The notes: a model not told the origin generated them from the sequence alone. Positions 1 to 7,045 are shown, counted from the first letter of the stretch. The stretch: DNA of 16,735 nucleotides from Thermoflexales bacterium (GCA_007118795.1 SKQX01000274.1:1-16735), one strand, 5' to 3'. Made by a program: numbers and translations.

Positions 1-28
1 AGCTGGCGTCTGTGCCAACCAGGAGAAC

Positions 29-62
29 CGGGAGTGCCGCCCCTGCAGGGGCAGGAATCCCG
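29..62 (-). other. Hairpin in the leader of the leftward transcript
   Basis: GCCCCTGCAGGGGC (39-52) is a perfect 14-base palindrome. It is flanked by a second pairing, CGGGA (29-33) with TCCCG (58-62). It lies within the first 40 bases of the transcript expected from the minus-strand promoter at 74-103. It could be a leader stem-loop, an operator or part of a dispersed repeat; the sequence does not decide between these. Confidence 0.4.
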
Positions 63-73
63 CCACATGTACC

Positions 74-103
74 AGTATACCACACCTTGGACCCAGCAGT
101 CAA
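74..103 (-). promoter_or_regulatory. Strong sigma70-type promoter reading off the left edge
   Basis: On the minus strand a TTGACT -35 box (103-98) is followed after 18 bases by a TATACT -10 box (79-74). Both are close to consensus and the spacing is acceptable. Transcription would start near position 67 and run leftward out of the window, so it should serve a divergent gene that is not visible here. The new transcript would soon pass through the palindrome at 39-52. Confidence 0.6.
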
Positions 104-242
104 CTGGTATTCTTGCAGGGCCGAACACGTCATTTGCAGCGCAATGAGTGGGGCTCCCCTACGACAGAACCTCGTCTTCGCGCCGTTCTGTTCTTGTTTC
201 AGGATGTCGTGAGCTGCCAGGGCGAGCCGTCAACTCCAAAAG

Positions 243-519
243 GGTGGACCGTCGTCACCTCGGGAACTGGTCGGTCCATCTGGAAGGTCCATCTGAACTG
301 GTCTCAACGTCTATGATCGCTGTGAGACAGACCTTCTTGTAGCGAGAAGGTTCTCCCAGCAGAGGCAAGAGAAGGGCCGATGGAAGTGTCTACTGCGTCA
401 AAGACGCAGATCTTCCTCAAAGCGGATCTGAGAGGCACAGTTGTGAGAACCGTTCCCCTGTGCTACCATTGGAAACAGGTGAGTATGGTCAGGCGCGTGT
501 CAAGTCAAGACACTCTGAC
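243..519 (+). ncRNA. Candidate structured RNA or leader upstream of the cation transporter
   Basis: This gene-free stretch contains consecutive inverted repeats. They are GGTGGACCG (243-251) with CGGTCCATC (272-280, one G-U); GTCTCA (301-306) with TGAGAC (323-328); ACCTTCT (331-337) with AGAAGGT (345-351); and GGAAG (382-386) with CTTCC (412-416) enclosing CTGCGTC-AAA-GACGCAG (393-409). Next come GCACAG (435-440) with CTGTGC (458-463), and GTCAG (488-492) with CTGAC (515-519) enclosing GTGTC...GACAC (497-513). Several pairings of 6-7 bases in series suggest a folded RNA or leader. I do not recognise a known riboswitch, 6S, RNase P, SRP or tmRNA core. The strand is assumed from the downstream gene. 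The segment also holds a short tandem repeat, GGTCCATCTG at 273-282 and 286-295. Confidence 0.3.
497..513. promoter_or_regulatory. 5-7-5 dyad just upstream of the cation transporter
   Basis: GTGTC (497-501) and GACAC (509-513) form a perfect dyad with a 7-base centre. It sits just upstream of a weak -10-like TATCCT (523-528) that precedes the ATG at 549. No convincing -35 box is present. The dyad could bind a metal-responsive regulator of the transporter, or simply be the inner stem of the larger hairpin at 488-519. The regulator is unknown. Confidence 0.25.
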
Positions 520-548
520 TGGTATCCTGTGACTACCTATCCCAAACC

Positions 549-1469
549 ATGGCCACAGAGCAACCCTCGGACGATGTAAGGCGCGTCCGGCGAGAGGTGC
601 GCGACGAGGAGAGGCAGCGTCTCTACCGTCGTGCCATCCTGATAGCGGTCACCGGCAACGTCTTCCTGGCCGTCGCCAAAGGCGCGGTGGCCTGGGTCTC
701 GGGGAGCAGTGCGGTCCTATCGGACGCCGCCAATTCCTTCTCCGACACCTTCTACAGCCTGTTTATGGCCCTGGGGCTTACGATGGCGCGCCAGCCGCCG
801 GACCACGGTCATCCCCAGGGTCACAGCCGGCTCGAGCCACTGGTAAGCTTCCTCATCGCAGGCGTCATGGTGCTCGCGGGCTACGCGGCCATCCGAGAGG
901 CGGTACAGCGCTTCCGGGCCGGGGGAGCAGCCATACCACCCGGTTGGCCCGCGGTCGCCCTGATCGGAAGTGCCGTGGTCAAGGTCGTAATGTACGGACT
1001 CGTCCTAGACGCCGGACGCCAGGCCGACAGTCCGGCTCTCCGGGCCAGTGCTCGCGACAACCTGGCCGACGTCCTGGCGTCTCTGGCCGCTCTCGCCGGG
1101 GTGATCGGGTCGAATCTCGTCCACCCCCTGGCTGATCCTCTGGCCGGATTCGTCGTCGTCCTCTGGATGCTCCGAGCCGTGTGGGATATCGTGTCCGAGA
1201 ACGTGGGTTATCTGACAGGACGCGGAGCGCCCCCGGAGATGACCGCCGAGATCGTCGAGGCGGCCTCGGGCGTGCCTGGTGTGCTGGGGGTGCATCAGGT
1301 CATCGCCGACCACGTGGGGCCGGAGCTGCGGGTGGACATGCACGTGGACGTCGACGGCGGGATCCCACTCCGTGAGGCGCACGCTATCGGGGAACAGGTT
1401 GAGGATCAGGTGGAGTCCTTACCCGGCGTGGGTGTTGCCTTCGTCCACGTGGAACCTGAAGACGGCTAG
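549..1469 (+). CDS. Cation diffusion facilitator, probably Mn2+-type
   Basis: This 306-residue protein has the layout of a CDF transporter, which exchanges cytoplasmic divalent metal for protons. There are about six membrane segments (roughly 28-50, 53-79, 97-115, 134-153, 172-190 and 193-211), then a cytoplasmic ferredoxin-like domain (about 225-306) with His249, His255 and an HVDVDG stretch. The conserved signature SDAANSFSD lies in TM2 and HGHPQGHSRLEP precedes TM3. By alignment to YiiP, the transport site would be Asn62/Asp66 in TM2 and Asp170/Asp174 in TM5. An N/D-D/D site resembles manganese exporters rather than the D/H-rich zinc site. The N-terminal 28 residues are charged. The ATG at 549 has no Shine-Dalgarno sequence, so initiation may be leader-poor. 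The family is firm; the metal is inferred. Confidence 0.9.
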   Translation: MATEQPSDDVRRVRREVRDEERQRLYRRAILIAVTGNVFLAVAKGAVAWVSGSSAVLSDAANSFSDTFYSLFMALGLTMARQPPDHGHPQGHSRLEPLVSFLIAGVMVLAGYAAIREAVQRFRAGGAAIPPGWPAVALIGSAVVKVVMYGLVLDAGRQADSPALRASARDNLADVLASLAALAGVIGSNLVHPLADPLAGFVVVLWMLRAVWDIVSENVGYLTGRGAPPEMTAEIVEAASGVPGVLGVHQVIADHVGPELRVDMHVDVDGGIPLREAHAIGEQVEDQVESLPGVGVAFVHVEPEDG

Positions 1470-1482
1470 CTCACTTCCCCCT

Positions 1483-1498
1483 CGCCAGTGTCCTGGCG
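1483..1498 (+). terminator. Short stem-loop after the cation transporter gene
   Basis: CGCCAG-TGTC-CTGGCG is a perfect 6-bp stem with a 4-base loop, starting 14 bases after the transporter stop codon. No T-tract follows, so intrinsic termination would be weak at best. It also covers the region where a -35 box for the uvrB promoter would lie. Confidence 0.3.
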
Positions 1499-1516
1499 CC
1501 AGGGCTCTCGTTCCGG

Positions 1517-1541
1517 TATAATCCATTCGAACTGACGTTCT
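1517..1541 (+). promoter_or_regulatory. uvrB promoter -10 box with LexA (SOS/Cheo) box
   Basis: A perfect TATAAT (1517-1522) is followed at 1528-1541 by CGAACTGACGTTCT. This contains the GAAC-N4-GTTC core of the LexA/DinR box known from Gram-positive bacteria (consensus CGAAC-N4-GTTCG). The expected start of transcription, near 1529, falls inside the operator, a standard position for repression. The -35 region is weak (TGGCGC at 1494-1499 for a 17-base spacer). uvrB is a classical SOS gene, so site and gene support each other. The leader would be about 195 bases long. Confidence 0.75.
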
Positions 1542-1724
1542 AATAGCGGCTCCAGACTCATCGGGGAGTTCAGCCGCCGGTTGCCCAGGCATCCGGTGGT
1601 TCGGGGTCCATGAGAGGTGGGCAGCTTGGCCGGGTAGGTCGTGGTGGCGTGGCGGTCCCGGGATGGGCTCCCTCAGGCGGCGCCCTTCGCGGTGAGTCGG
1701 ACCAAACCTGATGCGATTCATGGC

Positions 1725-3767
1725 ATGCCAAGATTCGATCTAGTCTCTGAGTTTCAGCCGACGACTGACCAGCCCCAGGCCATCGACGCTCTGGTTGAGG
1801 GTCTTCGTGCGGAGCACAAGCATCAGACGCTCCTGGGAGCTACCGGTACCGGGAAGACCTTCGTGGTGTCCCACGTCATTGAGCGCGTTCAGAGGCCGAC
1901 CCTGGTCATCGCGCACAATAAGACCTTAGCTGCCCAGTTGTATTCCGAGTTCAGAGAGTTCTTCCCCCACAACGCGGTCGAGTACTTCGTCTCTTACTAC
2001 GACTACTACCAGCCCGAGGCGTACGTTCCCAAGCACGATCTCTACATCGAGAAGGACGCCGACATAAACGAGGAGATCGACAAGCTGCGGCTGGCCGCCA
2101 CCACGGGCCTGTTCTCCCGCCGTGACGTGATTATCGTGGCCTCCGTTTCTTGCATATACGCCATCGGAGACCCACGGGAGTGGGGTCGGGTCGTTCTAGA
2201 GCTGAAGCGGGGAGAGCGTCATCGCCGAGATACCCTCCTCCGCCATCTCGTCAGCATCTACTACGTTCGAAACAACGTGTCGCTGGCGCGGGGCAATTTT
2301 CGCGTGCGGGGTGACACCCTGGAGATTATGCCGGCTTACGGGGAGACCGCGTTCCGGATCAGTTTCTGGGGGGATGAGATTGAGCGTATTACCGAGGTTG
2401 ATCCTCTCACCGGCGAGGTGCTGGACGAATTGCGTGAGCTGAATATCTTCCCTGCCAAGCACTTCATCACGCCGGAGGAGAAGAGGGAGCAGGCGCTGAT
2501 CGATATCGAGAACGAGCTGGAGGGTCGCCTGGACGAGCTGGAAGCGCAGGGCAAGTTGCTGGAAGCGCAGCGTCTGGAGCAGCGAACCCGCTACGACCTG
2601 GAGATGATTCGCGAGATTGGATACTGCTCGGGCATTGAGAACTACTCGCGCCACCTTCAGCAGCGGCCCCCTGGCTCCCCGCCGTGGACGCTGATGGACT
2701 ACTTCCCGGCGGACTACCTGCTGGTCGTCGATGAGTCCCATATGACGATCCCCCAGGTCCGCGGGATGTACCACGGAGATAGGAGCCGGAAGGAAACTCT
2801 GGTCGACTTCGGCTTTCGGCTTCCGTCAGCTCTCGACAACCGCCCGCTGGAGTTCGAGGAGTTCGAGGCGCGCGTGAACCAGGCAATCTACACATCGGCT
2901 ACGCCCGGGCCGTATGAGCTGAAGAGGAGCGGACAGGTCGTGGAGCAGATCATCCGCCCGACCGGGGTGATCGATCCGAAAGTCATCGTCCGACCGGCGA
3001 AGGGCCAGATTGACGATCTTGTCGGGCGCATTCATCGACGCCTCGAGCGCGGCGAACGTGTCCTGGTTACCACCCTGACTAAGCGTATGGCCGAGGATCT
3101 TGCCGACTACCTGAGGGAGCTCGACGTCAGCGTGCACTACCTTCACAGCGAGGTTCAGACCATTGAACGGGTGGAGATTCTGCGCGACCTCCGGTTGGGG
3201 GCTTATGACGTGGTGGTCGGTGTGAACCTGCTACGCGAAGGCCTGGATCTTCCGGAGGTCAGTCTGGTAGCGATCTTGGACGCCGACAAGGAAGGCTTCC
3301 TTCGCTCGGACACGGCCCTCATCCAGACGATGGGACGGGCGGCGCGCCACATTCAAGGAACCGCCGTGCTCTATGCCGATGAGATCACCGACTCTATGCG
3401 GCGGGCCATCGACGAGACGGAGCGTCGCCGTGAGGTGCAGATCGCATACAACCTGGAACACGGCATCGAGCCCACCTCCATCGTCAAGGCCGTCCGGGAC
3501 CTGACCGACCGGGTGCGGCGTCAGGTCACCCCGACGGAGACGGCGGATCTTAGCCTCGCTCGCTTGCCCCCGGATGAACTGGCCCGGATGATCCGCGAGC
3601 TGAGGCGGCAGATGGAGGCGGCCGCCGAGCATCTGGAGTTCGAAAAAGCCGCGCTCCTACGGGACCAGGTCTTTGAGTTGCGGCAGGTCCTGAAGGACAA
3701 GGAGGTGGCCGACATGCCCGCTTGGGAGCGCGAGCGCCGGAACGTCAGCCTGGAAATCGAGGGATAG
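1725..3767 (+). CDS. uvrB: UvrABC system protein B (excinuclease subunit)
   Basis: UvrB is the damage-verifying helicase-like subunit of nucleotide excision repair. It is loaded by UvrA and then recruits UvrC. The 680-residue product is full length. It has Walker A GATGTGKT (38-45), the damage-probing beta-hairpin motif YYDYYQPEAYVP (91-102), the Walker B-type box DESH (336-339), SATPGPYE (391-398), C-terminal helicase motifs including GRAARH, and a terminal UVR domain (about 640-675) that contacts UvrC. An upstream in-frame ATG at 1641 exists, but the family N-terminus (F-x-LVSEFQPT-x-DQPQAI) begins with Met at 1725, so I chose 1725. No clear Shine-Dalgarno sequence precedes it. The SOS box at 1528-1541 points to LexA control. 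It is followed by a 179-base gap before the next operon. Confidence 0.98.
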   Translation: MPRFDLVSEFQPTTDQPQAIDALVEGLRAEHKHQTLLGATGTGKTFVVSHVIERVQRPTLVIAHNKTLAAQLYSEFREFFPHNAVEYFVSYYDYYQPEAYVPKHDLYIEKDADINEEIDKLRLAATTGLFSRRDVIIVASVSCIYAIGDPREWGRVVLELKRGERHRRDTLLRHLVSIYYVRNNVSLARGNFRVRGDTLEIMPAYGETAFRISFWGDEIERITEVDPLTGEVLDELRELNIFPAKHFITPEEKREQALIDIENELEGRLDELEAQGKLLEAQRLEQRTRYDLEMIREIGYCSGIENYSRHLQQRPPGSPPWTLMDYFPADYLLVVDESHMTIPQVRGMYHGDRSRKETLVDFGFRLPSALDNRPLEFEEFEARVNQAIYTSATPGPYELKRSGQVVEQIIRPTGVIDPKVIVRPAKGQIDDLVGRIHRRLERGERVLVTTLTKRMAEDLADYLRELDVSVHYLHSEVQTIERVEILRDLRLGAYDVVVGVNLLREGLDLPEVSLVAILDADKEGFLRSDTALIQTMGRAARHIQGTAVLYADEITDSMRRAIDETERRREVQIAYNLEHGIEPTSIVKAVRDLTDRVRRQVTPTETADLSLARLPPDELARMIRELRRQMEAAAEHLEFEKAALLRDQVFELRQVLKDKEVADMPAWERERRNVSLEIEG

Positions 3768-3886
3768 CTGAGGACAATCCTTGTCGCAAGGGTGTTTCAC
3801 TGCTGTGTCCCCGGGGCCGGGCTCAGTGAGTCTGATCGACTGACGGACCATAGGCGCTGCCCCATGCATCGAGCTGTGGCCCGCAG

Positions 3887-3915
3887 TTGCCTGGGGGCAC
3901 GCCTCGATGTACCAT
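3887..3915 (+). promoter_or_regulatory. Possible promoter for the glycosyltransferase-rnc operon
   Basis: TTGCCT (3887-3892) and TACCAT (3910-3915) are 17 bases apart and each matches the sigma70 consensus at four of six positions. A start near 3922 would give a leader of about 25 bases containing the GGAGGAG ribosome site. This is a moderate match only; read-through from uvrB is also possible because no T-tracted terminator separates them. Confidence 0.35.
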
Positions 3916-3946
3916 GGCCCTTGAAAGGTACCTGGAGGAGGAGATT

Positions 3947-4663
3947 ATGCTGAGTCTTTCCGTCATTCTGCCCGCGTACAATGAAGAGGAGAACGTCGAG
4001 CGCGCTGTCAAGCACGTGTCCGAGGTCGCCGAGGGGTTGGATAGGGAGTACGAGATCATCCTCGTCAACGATGGCAGTGCCGACCGCACGGGCGAGATCG
4101 CGCGCCAGCTGGAGGGACGTGTGCCGCAGTTCCGCCTGGTAGAGCATTATCCGAATCGCGGGTACGGAGGTGCGCTCAAAGCCGGGTTTAAGGCTGCTAC
4201 CAAGGAGCTGATTGCCTTCTATCCCGGCGATGCCCAGTTCGACTTCGCAGAGATCGAGCGCTTGCTCGAACCGGTGGAGAAGGGGGAAGCGGACGTGGTC
4301 TGCGGCTATCGATTCGACCGCCAGGACCACTTCGTGCGCAAGCTGAACGCCCTCGGATGGAACTCTGTGGTGCGAATCCTCTTCGGCCGGTTGTGCCGCG
4401 ATATCGACTGCGGCTTCAAGCTGTTCCGGCGGGAGATTTTGGACCACGTACACATCGTCTCCGACGGCGCTATGATCGACACCGAGCTCCTAGCCGGTGC
4501 GAAGGCTCGGGGTTACCGGATTGCCGAGGTACCCCTGACCCATCTCCCCCGCCCCGCGGGGGAGGCCACCGGGGCGGATCTGGCCGTCATCGTCAAAGCC
4601 TTCCGGGATCTGGTGCGCTTCCGTCTTCGTCTTAGCCGAGAACTGCACAAGGAGTCACGGTGA
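3947..4663 (+). CDS. GT2-family glycosyltransferase (DPM1-like)
   Basis: The 238-residue soluble protein has the GT-A fold signatures of family 2 glycosyltransferases of the dolichyl/polyprenyl-phosphate mannose synthase type. These are SVILPAYNEEENV (5-17), VNDGSADRT (40-48) for the nucleotide-sugar, an acidic GDAQFD (94-99) in place of the usual DxD-type motif, and DIDCGFKLFRR (152-162). There is no transmembrane tail, so it would work at the inner face of the membrane or on a soluble acceptor. The likely donor is a nucleotide-activated hexose; donor and acceptor cannot be read from the sequence. The start at 3947 is set by GGAGGAG a few bases upstream, although the frame is open from 3887. 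Its TGA stop overlaps the GTG of the next gene. Confidence 0.9.
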   Translation: MLSLSVILPAYNEEENVERAVKHVSEVAEGLDREYEIILVNDGSADRTGEIARQLEGRVPQFRLVEHYPNRGYGGALKAGFKAATKELIAFYPGDAQFDFAEIERLLEPVEKGEADVVCGYRFDRQDHFVRKLNALGWNSVVRILFGRLCRDIDCGFKLFRREILDHVHIVSDGAMIDTELLAGAKARGYRIAEVPLTHLPRPAGEATGADLAVIVKAFRDLVRFRLRLSRELHKESR

Positions 4664-5769
4664 AGCTGCGGTGTCTCGACTGCGAGCAGTCCTGGTCCTT
4701 TGATCCCCTTCGCTGGCGCTGTGCGTGTGGCGGAGTGGTGGAGATCGTGGAGGGCCCCGGGTTCGATCCGGCCGGGGTGGCCGCGGGCGACTATACCGTC
4801 TGGCGCTATCGGGACGCACTACCCTTGCCCGAGGGGTGTAATCCCGTGACGCTGGGAGAGGGATGGACCCCTGTGGTCGATGCCGAATGGGTGGACAGGC
4901 CGGTTCGCTTCAAGATGGAGTCCCTCAACCCTACCGGCTCCTTCAAGGATCGCGGTGCGGCTCTGCTGGTCACTGCGCTGCGAGCGGTGGGTGCTGGTGA
5001 GGTGGTGGACGATTCCTCCGGCAACGCAGGCGCGGCCCTGTCCGCGTACTGCGGGCGGGCTGGTGTCCATGCGAGGATCTTTGTGCCACAACACGCCTCG
5101 CCGGCCAAACGCGCGCAGATTGCCGTCTACGGCGCGGAGTTGGTGCGGGTGCCGGGCAGTCGAACAGACACCACGCGGGCACTGCTCGAGGCTGTCGATC
5201 AAGGCGCTGCCTATGCGAGCCACGCCTACAGTCCCCTCTACGCGCAGGGGATGAAGACCATAGCCTTCGAACTCTGGGAGCAGGGAGGGCGGCGCGCCCC
5301 GGAGAGCCTGGTTGTACCCGTGGGCCATGGGGGGCTGCTCCTTGGGCTCCACCTTGGCTTTCGTGACCTGCTGGCGGCAGGTGTCATCAAGGACGTGCCG
5401 GCGCTCTATGGGGTTCAGGCGTCGGCCTGCGCCCCGCTGGCCCAGGCCTGGGAACGCGGCAGCGACGTGATTGAACCGGTGGAAGAGGGGGAGACCGTGG
5501 CGGGCGGTGTGCGGATCGCTGCACCTCCCTGGGGAAGCTATGTCTTGGACGCGGTCCGTCAGAGTGGCGGTGCTCTTCTGGCTCTCTCCGACAAGGAGAC
5601 CCTGTTTGCTCAGAGACGTCTGGCCCGGCTGGGTTTCTACGTCGAGCCCACCTCGGCTCTGCCGGTCGCTGCCCTCGAGAACCTCAGGACCCGCTTGAGC
5701 GGTGTGCCAGTGGTCGTGCTCACGGGCAATGGACTGAAGAGCCCTCCGGCAGCGACGGAGGGCCGATGA
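4660..5769 (+). CDS. thrC: Threonine synthase-like PLP enzyme
   Basis: This 369-residue fold-type II PLP enzyme most resembles threonine synthase, which converts O-phosphohomoserine to threonine. An N-terminal zinc-ribbon-like element has Cys5, Cys8, Cys21 and Cys23. The PLP lysine is Lys96 in NPTGSFKDRG. SSGNAGAALS (119-128), VGHGGLLLG (221-229, phosphate-binding) and LTGNGLK (355-361, matching the LTGHGLK end of threonine synthases) follow in order. The GTG start at 4660 overlaps the upstream stop (GTGA) and has GGAG ahead of it. Its place between a glycosyltransferase and MazG rather than with hom and thrB is unusual. The GNAGA sequence in place of the usual GNT(S/A) leaves room for another small-amino-acid lyase activity. 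Confidence 0.85.
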   Translation: MKLRCLDCEQSWSFDPLRWRCACGGVVEIVEGPGFDPAGVAAGDYTVWRYRDALPLPEGCNPVTLGEGWTPVVDAEWVDRPVRFKMESLNPTGSFKDRGAALLVTALRAVGAGEVVDDSSGNAGAALSAYCGRAGVHARIFVPQHASPAKRAQIAVYGAELVRVPGSRTDTTRALLEAVDQGAAYASHAYSPLYAQGMKTIAFELWEQGGRRAPESLVVPVGHGGLLLGLHLGFRDLLAAGVIKDVPALYGVQASACAPLAQAWERGSDVIEPVEEGETVAGGVRIAAPPWGSYVLDAVRQSGGALLALSDKETLFAQRRLARLGFYVEPTSALPVAALENLRTRLSGVPVVVLTGNGLKSPPAATEGR

Positions 5770-6080
5770 GCGAGGGGAACTGGCAACAAAGGGTCGCGGC
5801 GTTTATGCGTCGTCACGAACTCGAGCACAGCGCCACAGTCCATGTGTTGGATCTCGTTTCCGAGGTCGGCGAGTTGGCGAAGGAGGTGCTGTTGGCCACC
5901 GACTATGGCGCGGAGGGTCTGGCGTCCAGCAGCGGGCTTCTGGAGGAGCTCGGGGATTCCCTCTACAGCCTTCTGGCCGTGGCCGAGGTGTGCGATCTCG
6001 ATGCCGATGACGCTCTCGCTCGAGTCCTGGAGAAGTACGAGAATCGGCTGAATCGCCACAGGAAGTCGGGATCCCCGTGA
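5766..6080 (+). CDS. MazG-like nucleotide pyrophosphohydrolase
   Basis: The 104-residue all-helical protein fits the single-domain MazG-like/dUTPase-related all-alpha NTP pyrophosphatases, which hydrolyse (d)NTPs to monophosphates and often remove damaged nucleotides. The Mg2+-binding pattern is visible as Glu33-x-x-Glu36 in SEVGELAKE and Glu61-x-x-Asp64 in LLEELGDSLYSLL, on consecutive helices. It is shorter than E. coli MazG, having one domain rather than two. The ATG overlaps the stop of the threonine synthase gene (ATGA), and its own stop overlaps the GTG of rnc, so it is translationally coupled on both sides. The substrate is unknown. Confidence 0.8.
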   Translation: MSEGNWQQRVAAFMRRHELEHSATVHVLDLVSEVGELAKEVLLATDYGAEGLASSSGLLEELGDSLYSLLAVAEVCDLDADDALARVLEKYENRLNRHRKSGSP

Positions 6081-6817
6081 TTGACGGACCGCTGGGTTTC
6101 GCGCCTCCGGAGCCGCGCGAGATGCTAGGCTGGCGTTTCCGGGATCCGCAACTTCTGCAGCGGGCCCTCACTCATCCCTCCTACGTCAACGAGCATCCTG
6201 AGGCGAACGTGCTCGACAACCAGCGGCTGGAGTTCCTGGGCGATGCAGTCATCGATTTCATCGCTGCGGACTGGGTCTATCGCTCGTATCCCGAGTTCGA
6301 TGAGGGTCGCATGACGCGCCTTCGGGCAGCGCTGGTCCGGACCGAGACGCTGGCATCCTTCGCCCGCCAGGCCGGTGTCGCTCAGGTGCTCCGTCTCGGT
6401 CACGGGGAGGAGGAGGCAGGAGGGCGCGGGCGCGATGCGATCCTCTGCGACGCGTTTGAGGCGGTAATCGGTGCCCTCTACCTGGATGCGGGGGTGGTGG
6501 TAACCCGGTCTGTCCTTGAACCCTTGCTGGGGCCGGTAGCGACAAGCACCCTGGCGGAGGCAGCGGACCAAGATGCCAAGAGTCGACTCCAGGAGTGGAG
6601 CCAGGGCGAACTGAAGGTCACGCCGCGTTATCGCGTCGTAGACGAAAGAGGCCCTGACCATGCTAAGGTCTTTGTCGCGGAGGTTGTCATCAGCGAGGCG
6701 GCGGTCGGCCAGGGGACGGGCCACAGCAAACAGGCCGCTGAGCAAGCGGCGGCGGAAGCTGCGTGGGAGTCGTTGGTGGGTTCGACGTTACCAGCATCTG
6801 CCCGACGCAGGCCCTAG
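6077..6817 (+). CDS. rnc: Ribonuclease III
   Basis: RNase III cuts double-stranded RNA, processing rRNA precursors and controlling mRNAs. The 246-residue protein has the complete two-domain layout. The catalytic domain carries the signature NQRLEFLGD (48-56) with Glu52 and Asp56, Glu76 in DEGRMTRLRAALV, and the second metal-binding pair Asp125/Glu128 in CDAFEAVIGALYLD. A double-stranded RNA-binding domain follows (about 165-233, ending GHSKQAAEQAAAEAAW). The GTG start overlaps the mazG-like stop as GTGA. It is the last gene of the operon, and smc lies about 860 bases downstream; rnc-smc adjacency is common in bacteria. Confidence 0.97.
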   Translation: MIDGPLGFAPPEPREMLGWRFRDPQLLQRALTHPSYVNEHPEANVLDNQRLEFLGDAVIDFIAADWVYRSYPEFDEGRMTRLRAALVRTETLASFARQAGVAQVLRLGHGEEEAGGRGRDAILCDAFEAVIGALYLDAGVVVTRSVLEPLLGPVATSTLAEAADQDAKSRLQEWSQGELKVTPRYRVVDERGPDHAKVFVAEVVISEAAVGQGTGHSKQAAEQAAAEAAWESLVGSTLPASARRRP

Positions 6818-6849
6818 CTCCCCTCCGAGATCGATTAGGCCGTGAGCGT

Positions 6850-6895
6850 GTGGTGTGCCTGAGCTGAGGGTCTTTCGAGTAGAGCTGGGCACCAC
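6850..6895 (+). terminator. Stem-loop downstream of rnc
   Basis: GTGGTG (6850-6855) pairs with CACCAC (6890-6895), followed inward by CC/GG and AGCT (6862-6865) with AGCT (6883-6886). It starts 32 bases after the rnc stop codon. There is no T-tract, so it may stabilise or terminate the operon mRNA, or offer an RNase III cleavage site. Which of these is not shown by sequence. Confidence 0.35.
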
Positions 6896-6981
6896 TGCGA
6901 ATGGAGCAACCCCGCACACGTGTTATCCCGAGTTATCAAAGGTGCGTGCCTGCTTTTCACCTTAGGAGAGATGCCCACGCT

Positions 6982-7010
6982 TGTCATTCCTAGCGCAGCG
7001 GGGGATCTCT
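6982..7010. repeat. GTCATTCC...GGATCTC dispersed intergenic repeat
   Basis: GTCATTCCTAGCGCAGCG followed by GGGGATCTC closely resembles the intergenic repeat usually written GTCATTCCGAGCGCAGCGAGG-AATCTC, which I know from several phyla. This copy differs at a few positions. It has no coding potential and one copy is visible in the window. Confidence 0.55.
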
Positions 7011-7045
7011 CTCTTCGCCCCATGTCCAGCTGCCGCCAGTAGCTC

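Noticed and set aside
239..252. AAAGGGTGGACCG resembles the T-box antiterminator core AGGGTGGNACCGCG
   Set aside because: One base is missing in the conserved core, the rest of the T-box layout is absent, and the downstream gene is a metal transporter rather than an aminoacyl-tRNA synthetase or amino acid gene.
264..303. Direct repeats that might be a tiny CRISPR array
   Set aside because: Units are only 9-10 bases, spacing is 3-22 bases, there is no third copy of either and no cas gene.
12..342. Three overlapping short plus-strand frames near the left edge
   Set aside because: They have no family resemblance, no ribosome site, and lie in sequence dominated by inverted repeats and a minus-strand promoter.
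1641..1724. N-terminal extension of UvrB from the upstream ATG
   Set aside because: The 28 extra residues do not match the family, whose N-terminus aligns exactly from the ATG at 1725.
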